Below are positions 19,757-29,217 of a stretch of 64,000 nucleotides of DNA, in pieces (position 1 is the stretch's first letter; every line of letters begins with the position of its first letter). The stretch covers positions 27,252-91,251 of the forward strand of contig JABANP010000190.1 in the NCBI GenBank assembly GCA_013115135.1, read 5' to 3'. Made by a program: the position numbers and the translations under genes. Under the pieces are notes generated by a model. That model saw only the letters and a program-made list of their open reading frames with translations, was not told where the DNA came from and ran no database searches. Origin of the DNA: Perkinsus olseni (lineage: Eukaryota; Perkinsozoa; Perkinsida; Perkinsidae).

Positions 19757-20829
19757 TGGTGGAGAACTCCTTGGCTGATTCTGCGGAGAACCTTCCTCCC
19801 GCTGTTGTTAAAGTTTGTGCTCTACTTGGTGTTAAGGACAGTACTTTGCTTCGGTTCCTCCCTGATGCGGAGATTGACAAGTACTGCTCCAAGTTTGTTG
19901 GTCATGGAGCGGTGAGTTTAGAAGAAACTCTATCGTTCCGTTCTTATGTTGCGTCGTTGAGGTCTGCCCCTGCTCAGGCTGCGACGACTTCCAGTGATTT
20001 TGGTGCTGTATCCTTTGCTTCTGGTGATGATCATACTGCTGATGAGGTTCCTACTATGTCGCGGATGTTGCAGATCGTCAAGTCTATTAAGCTGCCGAAC
20101 GAGAGGTGTTACGAAGGTTACCAAGATGACCGTAGTGTGACTTGGTTCATTTCAGAACTCAGTAACGAAGCTCGACTCTATCAGCTCGATAGTAAAGGAT
20201 GCTGGCTGCTGCTACAAAGTTCATGTTCTGCTTCCGTGCGCACAGGTCTGTTACAGTATGTTCAACAAAAATGTGCTCCTGGCAAATGGTTGGTTGACTT
20301 TTCAAGGATGTCAGGATTGGGTGTTGACTACCTTCGGTCTACTTACAGTGCTAGTGATGATCCTTCCTTCCTTGAGGACCGGATATCTTCGCTGAGACAA
20401 AAAGGCGATGAGAATGTGTTTCAGTACTTGGATAGACTCAATGTTGTGGTAGCTCAAGCTCGACTCTGCGGCCTGAATGTGTCTGAAGCTCAAGTGTGCA
20501 AATACTACAGGCAAGGTTTGAGGCGTGATTCGCTTAAAGCAGCAAATTACCACTTCTCGCATGTAGTTGCGGCATCAAAGCTCGCCACTGAGTTGTATAA
20601 CTTTGGACGGCTCAATGGTACACGATTCCAGGAGGATCGTGATGATAAGACTACTTCTACTGGTAATGGCTCCAAATCTGGTTCTTTTTTTCTGAAGCTG
20701 AGTCCGAGTACATTAGGAGCAACAAGATCTGCTTTAGGTTTGCTAAGTGGGGTAACTGTGATAGAGATTCTTGCCATTTCAAGCACCTTCCTCTACAACA
20801 AATCAAGGATGGTCTGGTTGCTAAGGTGA
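19756..20829 (+). CDS. Gag protein of the 138-bp-LTR element
   Basis: About 357 aa from the ATG at 19756; codons upstream in this frame start with TTG and are not needed. The start codon is formed by the final A of the LTR plus the TGG of the primer binding site. The N-terminus (MVENSLADSAENLPPAVVKV) is homologous to that of the element at 52982 (MVENPSS). Residues about 120-300 resemble a capsid-like helical region (WFISELSNEARLYQL, FQYLDRLNVVVAQARLCGL). In its own frame it ends without a zinc finger; the finger is reached only after a -1 shift at 20685-20691. Expected to assemble into virus-like particles in the cytoplasm. Confidence 0.85.
   Translation: MVENSLADSAENLPPAVVKVCALLGVKDSTLLRFLPDAEIDKYCSKFVGHGAVSLEETLSFRSYVASLRSAPAQAATTSSDFGAVSFASGDDHTADEVPTMSRMLQIVKSIKLPNERCYEGYQDDRSVTWFISELSNEARLYQLDSKGCWLLLQSSCSASVRTGLLQYVQQKCAPGKWLVDFSRMSGLGVDYLRSTYSASDDPSFLEDRISSLRQKGDENVFQYLDRLNVVVAQARLCGLNVSEAQVCKYYRQGLRRDSLKAANYHFSHVVAASKLATELYNFGRLNGTRFQEDRDDKTTSTGNGSKSGSFFLKLSPSTLGATRSALGLLSGVTVIEILAISSTFLYNKSRMVWLLR
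20685..20691 (+). promoter_or_regulatory. Candidate -1 ribosomal frameshift site, T TTT TTT
   Basis: Seven T residues are read TCT TTT TTT in the gag frame, the canonical X XXY YYZ heptamer with all U. Shifting by -1 enters the frame encoding the CCCH zinc finger and protease. That frame is closed upstream by TAA at 20664-20666, so the overlap window is small and contains this heptamer. A homopolymer sequencing error is the alternative. Confidence 0.6.
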
Positions 20830-22340
20830 ATTCTACTTCCACTACTACACCCTCAGTTGATAGCAAACCGTCTGCTTCAGGAACAACATCATCTGCTGCT
20901 ACTGGTCGTCCTTCGGCCGATGGTAACATCAAGCTTTGCGGCAGTACTTGTAGTTCGAACCACACGTTACGTGTTCCTCAACTTTTGACTTTTATGGTAG
21001 AAATTGACACCGGTTCCAGCTGCAGTATTGTTACACGCAAACTTGAGACTGCGTTAACTCAATTAGGGTTATTGTTGGGCTCTGTTGGTGAGATGAAGAC
21101 TTACCACACGGCGTTGGCGTCCTCTTTATTACATGCAGTAAGGCGAATTACGGTTTGTTTGGCTTTGTTGGACGCTGATATGGGAGTTAATTATATTCTC
21201 TGGGAGCCCTATGTTATCGAATCTGACCCGCCAGGTTGTGATGGTTTGTTTGGCAGGGACGTGGTTAGCTGGGGTGGTGGCGCTAATAATGGCCTTCAGG
21301 TTGTGACTATTGATGGACCAATGGATATTTCGCAGTTCTCGTGCACTTTTAATGAACTACGTGAACTGCGCGGTTATCAGTTCAGTTCTGATGAGCTTTT
21401 ACCACCTGATCGACAAGCAGTTGCTGAAGAGATCCTTTACCCTGTGCGAGATGGTAAGGTCGACTTGGATGACTCGATGGCCACTTTACCTGATGACTGT
21501 GATATTGGTAATACACTCAAGGTCGGGACGGGAGCTGGGAGGAAAACCGTGGAGGAGATTCCTTTTGATAGTGTTCCTCTTCCCGATTTATCTCATCCAA
21601 CTTTTGCTCCCTGTGATGATCCGATCGATCGTGTTCTATACCAAAATGGTTGGTATCGTGTTTCCGTGCATAAGTGTGCTTCTACTAACAGTTTTTATTT
21701 TGCTGCTGAGATTTCTCGTGAGATTTCCGCTTGGATGGACCAGTTATCGTTTAAACCGGTTAGTAGAGTACATTGGCGCTGGGCCAAAGCCTTTTCGGAA
21801 GCCAAGACCGAGTGTTTGCGCCAGATCAATAAGTTCATTGATGATGATAAGCTCCGTCGTGTACCGTCTAGTCAGAATCTTTTCAGGAGTAATTACTACC
21901 CTGTAAAAGGGCGTAAACGATATCGTATTGTTCTGCCATTGCTAAAGTTTAATCAAGCGCTACGTTATATCTGCAGATTTGATCCTATTGTGAATCCGCA
22001 GCATAGAATGAGCGTTGCCTTACATAGGATGCGATTTGCCCCATCATTAAGTTTACTTGATATAAGTGATGCGTATATGAATATTCGTGTTTTAAGTTCA
22101 TTGTCTGATAAGTTACAACTGTGGTATCATGGTAGTGCTTGGGCCTTTAGATATCTCATTTACGGTAGTAGCTGTGCGCCTCCGACTCTTGAGTACTCTG
22201 TCCAGTTTCTTGAGAGCCTCTGTCCATCTCCTTCGAAAGGTCTTCCACCGGCATGTAGTTTTATGGATGATTTGGTGAAGCCCCGTCATTTACATCATCA
22301 ACAAGCAGGCCAAGCGGTTCGAAGCGTTGCAGAAGACTGA
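20691..22340 (+). CDS. Pol part 1: CCCH finger, aspartic protease, reverse transcriptase
   Basis: Entered by the -1 shift. It starts with a zinc-binding motif C-X8-C-X4-C-X3-H (CFRFAKWGNCDRDSCHFKH), then a Ser/Thr-rich linker, a protease with FMVEIDTGSSCSIV (D-T-G-S intact) and a reverse transcriptase with SLLDISDAYMNIRV and the active-site box FMDDL at about 22259-22273 (Y-x-D-D variant F-M-D-D). Just after FMDDLVK the frame runs into unrelated codons and stops at 22340, while the next part continues in another frame. This copy is therefore probably defective between the palm and thumb of the polymerase. Confidence 0.82.
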   Translation, partial: SEAESEYIRSNKICFRFAKWGNCDRDSCHFKHLPLQQIKDGLVAKVNSTSTTTPSVDSKPSASGTTSSAATGRPSADGNIKLCGSTCSSNHTLRVPQLLTFMVEIDTGSSCSIVTRKLETALTQLGLLLGSVGEMKTYHTALASSLLHAVRRITVCLALLDADMGVNYILWEPYVIESDPPGCDGLFGRDVVSWGGGANNGLQVVTIDGPMDISQFSCTFNELRELRGYQFSSDELLPPDRQAVAEEILYPVRDGKVDLDDSMATLPDDCDIGNTLKVGTGAGRKTVEEIPFDSVPLPDLSHPTFAPCDDPIDRVLYQNGWYRVSVHKCASTNSFYFAAEISREISAWMDQLSFKPVSRVHWRWAKAFSEAKTECLRQINKFIDDDKLRRVPSSQNLFRSNYYPVKGRKRYRIVLPLLKFNQALRYICRFDPIVNPQHRMSVALHRMRFAPSLSLLDISDAYMNIRVLSSLSDKLQLWYHGSAWAFRYLIYGSSCAPPTLEYSVQFLESLCPSPSKGLPPACSFMDDLVKPRHLHHQQAGQAVRSVAED

Positions 22341-24492
22341 TCCAGCCTCGTGTGGTACTTATCGTCAGGCGTTGAAGGTACTTGGTGCTCTTACTAATGA
22401 TAGTGATGTACTGCCATTGAATTTGCTTCCGATTAAACATTCTTTGATCGGCTTGCTTGCATCATGGCGATCTTGTGACTCTGCTTCCTGGGATGATCCT
22501 CTGCCTAATGCTGTGGGTGAATGTTTACTGGATTGGCTGAGATTGGTTGTGAATTCCGTGTTACCACGTGTGCCTCGCTATGTTGATCCTGCTGCCGATC
22601 TAAGGGTATTCACAGACTCCAGTAAGTACATGCAGTGCTATCGTGTATATTTTGCTGTTGATGATCCTGATACAGCTACTCCACTATTTCAAGAGCAGTT
22701 TGTATTGTCTCGTGGTCAACAGAACTTCCACATCAACACGCTTGAGTTGGCTTGCGTCTGGAGGGCTCTGAGCCGTCTACAGTTATTGCGCTGTGACACT
22801 GGCTTAGAGTTCACCGGCATTATACATGTTATGTTGGACTCGGCTACGGCTCTGAGTCTGCTTACGACTGGTCGGGTTGCCCGTGGTCCCTTTCAGGCTT
22901 TGAATCAAAAGTATCTTGACTTGACGCGGTCGGCGACTGAAGGCCTCAAGATTCAGTATCACTTTGTTCGATCTGGTTCTAATGCGGCTGATGTCGGCAC
23001 TCGTCATGATGTTCTCCAGCGTGTTCTCGATTTGCGAGAATCGCTACGTCTTGAGAAGATTGAGACGGCTAAGATGGAAAAGAAAGGTGCGGTTCCAGAT
23101 TCGGCCCTTGTAGTGCGTATTCGTGACCGTTTTGGATACGTCCGTGATCGTCGAAACGACGATGAAGATGCTTGCGTTGTTGGTCGCAAACGTCGACGTG
23201 TATCTGATGCTGCTGCTGGTGATAATATTGTTACTGGCAACGCACGGAATGGTTCTCATGGTATATTCAATAATGCCCGCCCTGTTCGCTTGGATGAGCT
23301 CGATTATGCTGGTACGGTGTTAAGTGGACCTCTGCTTCAGGAGTACTTACAACAGCGTATCGGAGCGATAGATGGGGTAGTTGAGCCTATGAGGATTGAA
23401 GATAAGGATATGCAGCTCGCTCTGATTCGTGCAGCTCGTAATGCGGCTCACGATGGGATTGATGCTACCTTGTCGCGGCTTCAAAGGTCTTTCGTATGGT
23501 CTAATATGAAAGCTATGGTAAAGTCTGAGTGTGATGGGTGCACTCTTTGTAGTGTAACTAAAGTTGCACCTGGTGATAAATTTTTCAAGCAACCGCCAAC
23601 AGTTGCGAGGGTTCTTCCAGTCCCTTTTCATAAAGTTCAGATGGATGTACTTGGCCCTGTTGGAGGTTCTGCACGGATGTATGTTACTACTCTCTGCTGT
23701 TGTTATACTGGTTATGTTGCTACTCGTGCAACTCTCCGTTGTCCCACTTATTCGGATGTGTTACTCCTGCTCAACTGGGTCTATCGTATTTTTGGTCATG
23801 TACCCGAAATTGTCCAAAGTGATAATGCTTCGATATTTGTGAAGGCTAGTCAAGGTGTACCCTTCACATGGCAATTTTCTCCTGTTCGAGGAAGTGTGTC
23901 GAATGGCATGATTGAACGGAAGCACCGCTGTATCAATACTAAGCTTCGTCGTTTAAATTTCCAGGGTGTCAAGCCCACTACTGATCGAGAGTGGCAAGAT
24001 ATGTTGGATAAGATTGTGGGTGAGTTGAATGCTTCACCAATTCCGAAGGCTGGTGGTTTGTCTGCTCTAGATGTTTTACTTCGATATCCTCCTACAGATT
24101 TGCTAACTGGTCTACCACGGTTACTTCCAAAGGATTCTGTTAAGATATGGGATGCGTATCGTACGAAGTGTGCAGAGCGTTCAGCTAATGCTATTGGTGT
24201 CAAAGATCGCCGAATTGAGCCTGGTCAAGTTGTTTATTTAAGGTGTGATGATCACGCTCCTAAACTTGCACCACGGTATACGCCGGTTACTGTTGAAGCT
24301 ATCCTGGGTTCTAATCGTATCAGGCTAACTGATGGTACCATTGTTCACTCCAAAGATTTGAAGGTATTACAGAATCATGTTCGTGAAGACTCTGATGATG
24401 ACGATGGCAGTGATGATGATAGCGAAGATAATACTAGCTCTACTACTAGTGCTAATGGAGATGATAGTCGGATTGATAATGTTGCTGATTGA
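22279..24492 (+). CDS. Pol part 2: RNase H and integrase
   Basis: The frame is open from just after a TGA at 22276 (PVIYIINKQAKRFEALQK...), overlapping part 1. RNase H: RVFTDSSKYMQCY, ELACVWRAL, VMLDSATALSLL and the closing SNAADVGTRHDV, typical of the BEL/Pao type. Integrase: zinc part around AAHDGIDATLSRLQ...CDGCTLC, then the triad in KVQMDVLGPV, IVQSDNASIF and NGMIERKH. The protein ends with a strongly acidic tail (DDDDGSDDDSEDN). It inserts cDNA into the host genome in the nucleus. It needs fusion to part 1 to be made, and the frame break near 22276-22290 prevents that. Confidence 0.82.
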   Translation, partial: SPVIYIINKQAKRFEALQKTDPASCGTYRQALKVLGALTNDSDVLPLNLLPIKHSLIGLLASWRSCDSASWDDPLPNAVGECLLDWLRLVVNSVLPRVPRYVDPAADLRVFTDSSKYMQCYRVYFAVDDPDTATPLFQEQFVLSRGQQNFHINTLELACVWRALSRLQLLRCDTGLEFTGIIHVMLDSATALSLLTTGRVARGPFQALNQKYLDLTRSATEGLKIQYHFVRSGSNAADVGTRHDVLQRVLDLRESLRLEKIETAKMEKKGAVPDSALVVRIRDRFGYVRDRRNDDEDACVVGRKRRRVSDAAAGDNIVTGNARNGSHGIFNNARPVRLDELDYAGTVLSGPLLQEYLQQRIGAIDGVVEPMRIEDKDMQLALIRAARNAAHDGIDATLSRLQRSFVWSNMKAMVKSECDGCTLCSVTKVAPGDKFFKQPPTVARVLPVPFHKVQMDVLGPVGGSARMYVTTLCCCYTGYVATRATLRCPTYSDVLLLLNWVYRIFGHVPEIVQSDNASIFVKASQGVPFTWQFSPVRGSVSNGMIERKHRCINTKLRRLNFQGVKPTTDREWQDMLDKIVGELNASPIPKAGGLSALDVLLRYPPTDLLTGLPRLLPKDSVKIWDAYRTKCAERSANAIGVKDRRIEPGQVVYLRCDDHAPKLAPRYTPVTVEAILGSNRIRLTDGTIVHSKDLKVLQNHVREDSDDDDGSDDDSEDNTSSTTSANGDDSRIDNVAD

Positions 24493-24575
24493 TGTTTTCT
24501 TTTTGGCATCGTTTTCACCTTTCCCCTCTGGTTGATTGCCTCTTTTTGATAGTTTTTTCTTCCGGGGGAGGGGGA

Positions 24576-24713
24576 TGTTGTCGTGTCGCAGGCGCGCACG
24601 CCATTGTTTGTGAGACTGTCTTCTGCTAGGCTTAAGTGATTTACCATTGATCTGTTGATAAGTTATTGAGATTAACCTCTCCTATATCTGGGTATTGTGT
24701 TCCCTGGATTACA
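24576..24713 (+). repeat. 3' LTR (138 bp)
   Basis: See the 5' LTR at 19619. It is followed by the second GGAAC. Confidence 0.93.
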
Positions 24714-25137
24714 GGAACCAGACGAGAAAGAATGGCACTATCCCACCGACGCAGCGAATCTTTGACCCCCAGGGGCTGCCTGAGTCTGTACGCAGTCGTC
24801 CTTCGGTTAGAGAGCAGCTCCTCTCGGTATTGCATAGCATTAAACTCAACCCCAAGGACGATGTACTGAAAACGGCGAGAAGAATGGGTAAATATAATTC
24901 GGAAAACCCGAGTAGAGTGCGCCATATAGTGGTCTCCTTTACTACCCCAGAGGTTGCTTAAGATTTCGTCAACTCTTGCGGATCTGTTCTGAGGAACCAC
25001 GGGTGTGGAGTCAGATGGTGGAGACCTTTCAACCAGAGAAGTAATCGGAGCCCCGAGCAGATGGACAGCAAATTCCTGGCCCTATCGACCAGACTCGACC
25101 AAATTGCGAGCATCGTCGGTGCGCGTACGAATGTAGC

Positions 25138-25269
25138 TGTAGTTGTGCAAGTGCACAACAATGGCTCCTAAGCCTAGCCTGACGCTAGTTGATGACTTTA
25201 TTAGTGTTATTATTGGCAGAATCTCAGGATTCCACTAAACCATTGACTTGAGTTTCCCGATGGTTAACA
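25138..25269 (+). mobile_element. Solo LTR, family A (132 bp), TSD GTAGC
   Basis: TG...CA, 132 bp, flanked by GTAGC at 25133-25137 and 25270-25274. It is inserted in the last codons of the LINE ORF1 (before VAQQGFQ and stop). Confidence 0.93.
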
Positions 25270-25290
25270 GTAGCCCAGCAGGGTTTTCAG

Positions 25291-27060
25291 TAATTGGCGG
25301 GCCACGCTCCGGAGAATCTGCTCTTGTAAAATATGCCCGTAACACTACTGATAATGCTCAACTATTATCGTCCCATTTGTATAATACTTCTGAGCCGCTC
25401 TTCATCCGGCCAGTGTCGTATAATCTGTCTAATGTGGAACCCTTTTGTGCTGCCAATTCACGAAGAAACCTGTACCATTTACCCCCAGCAAATGTTGATA
25501 TATTTTTTCATAGTGACCGCTGTTGCCGTATAACTTACAATGATGACTCTAGTGCTACGTGCTTAGTGTTGGAAAAGAAAAGAGAAGAAAAGAAAAGAGG
25601 CCGATCTTTTGAAAAGAAAAATAGAAGAAATGAAGAAGAGGAGAAAAAGAGGCCCAGTAGAGAACGCCCGAGTAGTAGTTATGGTGGAAGTAGCTGTAGT
25701 TGTAGTGATACTATTCAAGCTGAAGTGGAGACGTCACTAAATGCAGCGATTGACCAAGCGCCAGGAAGAGTCCACAGGGGCAAACTCAACAGGACGAAGC
25801 TAGACCCAGCGAGGAGGAGAGTCGACAAGGAGTCTGAAACAGAGACCGATACACCACCCAGGGAGATAGAAGACAGAGGCGACTGTACCAGCCAACCAGT
25901 AAGTCTGGGAGCTAGAGATGCAGAGGGTAGTGACGAGATGTGCGCCATTTTCGGGCATGAGCTCCGCTCGCGAGAATCCAGGACTTGTGACATCGGGCAT
26001 AGCCAACTGCTAACAAAATCGCACAAGTTTACTGTGGGAACACTGAATATCCGTACGGCACGTAAACCTCGGCAATTGGCAAACCTGGTGGGCCTTATTG
26101 AGAGCATGAAGCTGGATATATATCGTGTGCGAATCCCGAATGGAGACTGAGGAGAGATTAGACAACTACCAAATCCTAAACGCCACCAGCAAGGGTATCA
26201 AAAGTATCCTGTCCAAGAGAGCTCAGAATTCACTGATAAAATGGACCGTGCACCAAGAAAGGATAATATCATGTCGCTTGTTTGGGAAGCATTTTCGTAT
26301 CACAGTTATTGGAGTATATTGGCCGGCCAACAACCGCAACAAGCAACCAGGATATTACGAGCGCTTCTCAGAAGAACTAGATACCGTCATATCCCGGGTC
26401 CCGGTGAGAGACATGCTACTCATATGTGGCGACTTCAACTGCACGGGGCCAAATCGAGAGCTTCTCGAGACATCAGCTCATACGAATGACTTATGCGTAG
26501 GTCAGTGGGACAAGTTTGAATACCTATCGGGCACGCCAACCTGGAGGCACCCCAACGCTGAGCTTCAGGGTAATGTCCTTGACCTGATTATCATCAGACG
26601 ACGTTATGTGAACATGATGGAGGCAATGGGGGTGAAGGATCCCCGCCCGGTGGAAACTGATCATAGGCCCGTCTGGGCCAGAATTGGACTACATATATGT
26701 AAAGGAATGGGACACCCAAACCGTGCCAAGGCCGGACAACTCATTCGGCGAATATGCGACTCCTCACCACAGACGCAAAGACTGGATCAAATGCTGGAGA
26801 CAGCCTTGGAAAAGGACTCCAGTATACGATCACCGGACGGAGAATGGGACGCCTTTCGGACACAACTCGAACATGCAATTCGTGAAGTCGAGAAGACGAA
26901 TCACAGAAATAACACATCGCGACCCACTGAGAGGAAAGAAAGACGATCCAGGATGGCCACCGCGATACAGGATATGACCAAGTGCCGAGTGGCCGATGAC
27001 AAAGCTATGTGGAAAATACTTCAAGACACGTTCAAGGTGCGCTCAGTACAGGGTGGCTGA
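25291..27060 (+). pseudogene. LINE ORF2 fragment with apurinic-type endonuclease
   Basis: After a Lys/Glu-rich stretch (25570-25680) the frame reaches KFTVGTLNIRTARKPRQLANL, the start of an exonuclease-endonuclease-phosphatase domain. A frameshift at the ATATATAT run near 26118 moves to the next frame, which carries IVCESRMETEERLDNYQIL (catalytic Glu), LICGDFNCTGP (G-D-F-N) and VETDHRPVWA (T-D-H). These boxes define the target-nicking endonuclease of LINEs. The frame ends at 27060 inside the TIR element, before any reverse transcriptase. It cannot be functional as it stands. Confidence 0.75.
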
Positions 27061-27624
27061 AGGCTGAGGAAGAATCATTCTTCCCTTCCCCAATAATTCC
27101 CGTTTTAGTTCCCGGGAATAATGGCCGGCGTGGAAGGGGACGAATAGACCTCATTTGGGGAACTATCATAAAAATCGCCCTTCGCCCATGAAAACCCAAA
27201 ATCAAAGCCCGGAAAACGCTGAGGAACCTTTTTGGCAGCCCTCTTGTCCGCTAGGCCAGAGAAAATTAGTGTAATGACCTTGAGCCCTGTCATTTTTCAC
27301 GATTCACCCGTTCGGGGGTACACTCATCGAAGAGCGCAAGTACTGGGGCCCCTAGTATGCTATCCGCTATCTAGCCTCTTATCATCATCGACACGACCGG
27401 TCGGACCGGTGAGGCACGTTTTCATCGTAGCGGAGGCGTTTTATATGAACATGATAGCAACAAAGGCAGGAGTCGCTCAGAAATACAGGTTCGTCGATAT
27501 TTCATACATAATTTGTATAATTCCCGAAAAGGCAGATATTATTCCCCGAAATAATTCCTTTCTTCCCTTCCCCGGGAATATTCCCGGGAACTATGGGAAT
27601 AATTCCCCACTTTCAGCCACCCTG
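27049..27624. mobile_element. Non-autonomous TIR element (576 bp)
   Basis: Ends in perfect 13-bp inverted repeats: CAGGGTGGCTGAA at 27049-27061 and TTCAGCCACCCTG at 27612-27624. Subterminal parts also pair loosely (TTCCCTTCCCC, TTCCCGGGAATA). No transposase. Flanking 8-mers GCTCAGTA and CTTATGAG do not match, so the superfamily is open; the CAG start would allow hAT. Confidence 0.6.
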
Positions 27625-28327
27625 CTTATGAGTCACTGCTGCTTGTAGGTCCTGGCATACATGTCTGATCTTAATATAATGGTAACGGCGCTAGAACCCG
27701 CAGGAGGATTATATTATGCCAATATTACTGCGCTTACAAGCCTCGATCACACATTATATTTTCATGAACCGAATGTGAGAAATAGCGGCAGTGTTTGTCG
27801 CTGATCTTAACAACCTGCACCACTACCAAGGTTCGAGCAGATGAATGGCTGTTATTCGATATGAAGTGCTTAATATCTTCTCATGCCAGGGCACTATGTA
27901 ACAACACTCACTCCATCATTACTGCTGATGAAACTGCCGTCTGTAGGTGTTTCCCAAATATTTACCCGTGATGGCATATTGGTATGTACCGCTATACAGG
28001 AGGGCTTAATAAGGCTCGGAAATCCGCCAATGAGAGTATTGCATAAACCTTCATTAGAGATATCACTTGATCGAGAAAGCAAGGATAACAACAACAGCAA
28101 TGATGATGATCATCATCATCAACCCACGAACAGTAATGCATTCATATCTGCGATGCACATGAATTTTTTTAATGTTCAGGCAGTAGTAAGCTATGATGAG
28201 TTCATAACAGCGGCGATGAAAGGCAGTAAGACTAGTTTTTATAAGTTACCAGCATCAGTGATGCTGCGTCATAGTTTGCTCATAACGAGACTTCGAGATC
28301 GAGCTATGCGTTATTGCTGCTGCCGGC
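27625..28327. other. Region with one unassigned open frame (27883-28527)
   Basis: A 214-codon frame on the plus strand contains a microsatellite-derived N/D/H run and continues through the scar at 28381, and its 3' third belongs to the duplicated segment 28328-28656. No domain or signal peptide is seen. It is more likely a chance frame than a gene. Confidence 0.35.
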
Positions 28328-28656
28328 GCTGCGGCGCGATGTATCGCACCATATTCAACGATAGGATGCAGTTTCCCCTAGCCGAGATTCTCGGCTCGAG
28401 AAAGGGTACTTCTCGTGGTTTGCGAGTTGGGTGTTCGGAGGGAGAGTCCATATCGCGAGTGTCTCGTCACTACACACCGTCAAACAGTGACTGTCTTCGC
28501 TATTTGCTTTGTCGAGTTGTGAAGTAGAGTGATACGTTTTAACTCAGTATCGATCGGCTCATGCATAGTAACGCGTCGGTATGGACACCCGTTGTAGAAC
28601 AGCATGCATGCATGGCATACACGTACGGGTTACCCGGATCTGAAGCTGATCCGACA
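28328..28656 (+). repeat. Duplicated segment B (inverted copy at 56082-56411)
   Basis: Near-identical in reverse orientation to 56082-56411, with single-base indels such as GAAGTAGAG versus GAAGTCAGAG. It is joined in the right copy to pieces that lie 3 kb and 6.6 kb away in the left half. Confidence 0.9.
28381..28402. repeat. Inverted-TSD scar, 8-mer GCCGAGAA, one mismatch
   Basis: The last part reads TCGAGAA for CCGAGAA. Present in both copies of segment B, so older than the duplication. Confidence 0.65.
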
Positions 28657-28706
28657 GGACATACGTAAACAGATCCTGCGAGGAAGCTTTTCAGTTCGAC
28701 GGGAGC

Positions 28707-28728
28707 CCCTGAGCCTCAGGGCCTGAGG
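28707..28728. repeat. Inverted-TSD scar, 8-mer CCCTGAGG
   Basis: Exact architecture. Confidence 0.8.
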
Positions 28729-29217
28729 AAAGGCTTTTGACAAACCGTCAGCTTATAATCGTTTATTTCCGTTAGAGCATAGTCCCCATGTTGAGCGCGT
28801 GGGCGATTGAGCGCACTGAATCTAACGAAGCCGGAGTTGACGGTGGACTATGAACTCGCGCACACACGCGCCCATAGTTAATCTTGACGTTCTAAAACTC
28901 CGGTCATATCAAGGCTGGTTGAACAATTATTTGAAATTGAACCTTGATCGTCCAGCGATCAAACTTTTGGCTCCAACAGACCTCCTCACCGCTAGCAGGC
29001 ACTTCCGTACTACTAGCACGGTACGTCAGCGACACGGAAGTTGAGAAGAAACATTAATTTAAGTGTTGTTTCCTGAAGCGGACTGCCCGATCGGATTGTG
29101 CAGTTGAGCTCGGTCTCGGATCGATCGCAACGTTGGGGGGTCGCCAGGCAAAAGTGCCTTCTCCCCGGCTGCTCGATTCGCGACACGAGCTCTTTAAGAG
29201 AGCCTCTCTTCCCGATG

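Larger units (their letters stand above)
19619..24713 (+). mobile_element. LTR retrotransposon (5.1 kb), TSD GGAAC, BEL/Pao-like features
   Basis: LTRs of 138 bp (19619-19756 and 24576-24713), TG...CA, with one visible difference. The host duplication GGAAC lies at 19614-19618 and 24714-24718. The internal part encodes Gag, protease, reverse transcriptase, RNase H and integrase in three frames. The first change is a likely programmed shift; the second looks like damage. A GGGGGAGGGGGA polypurine tract precedes the 3' LTR. The nearly identical LTRs point to a recent insertion. Confidence 0.94.
19091..25290 (+). pseudogene. LINE ORF1 protein, split by an LTR element and a solo LTR
   Basis: The frame opens at 19091, runs through a heptad-like coiled-coil stretch (KQVGALTAAL..., LTKVGQRVNTMEQG) to WYTVFRN at 19618, and continues after the LTR element in the same frame with QTRKNGTIPPTQ once one TSD copy is removed. 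It then shows an RRM-like segment (RVRHIVVSFTTPEVA), an in-frame TAA at 24959-24961, and a C-terminal part (DFVNSCGSVLRNHGCGVRWW) up to the solo LTR, ending shortly after 25270. Coiled coil, RRM-like part and basic C-terminus follow the plan of L1-type ORF1 RNA-binding proteins. A 27-bp direct repeat gives VVMSPTV twice. No Met is seen at the start of the frame; the first is at about 19256. Confidence 0.65.
19034..27060 (+). mobile_element. Non-LTR retrotransposon, 5' end present, nested by two LTR insertions, 3' end missing
   Basis: After removing the LTR element 19619-24713 and the solo LTR 25138-25269, the rest reads as a LINE: an ORF1-type protein (19091 to about 25290) and the N-terminal endonuclease of an ORF2 (about 25926-27060). 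The 5' end starts with a spliced-leader-like word at 19036. No reverse transcriptase follows; the element is cut at the TIR element beginning at 27049. Frameshifts and an in-frame stop show it is dead. Confidence 0.75.

Noticed and set aside
27883..28527. 214-codon frame as a gene
   Set aside because: No domain, crosses the duplication boundary at 28328 and a scar at 28381, and contains a microsatellite-derived stretch.
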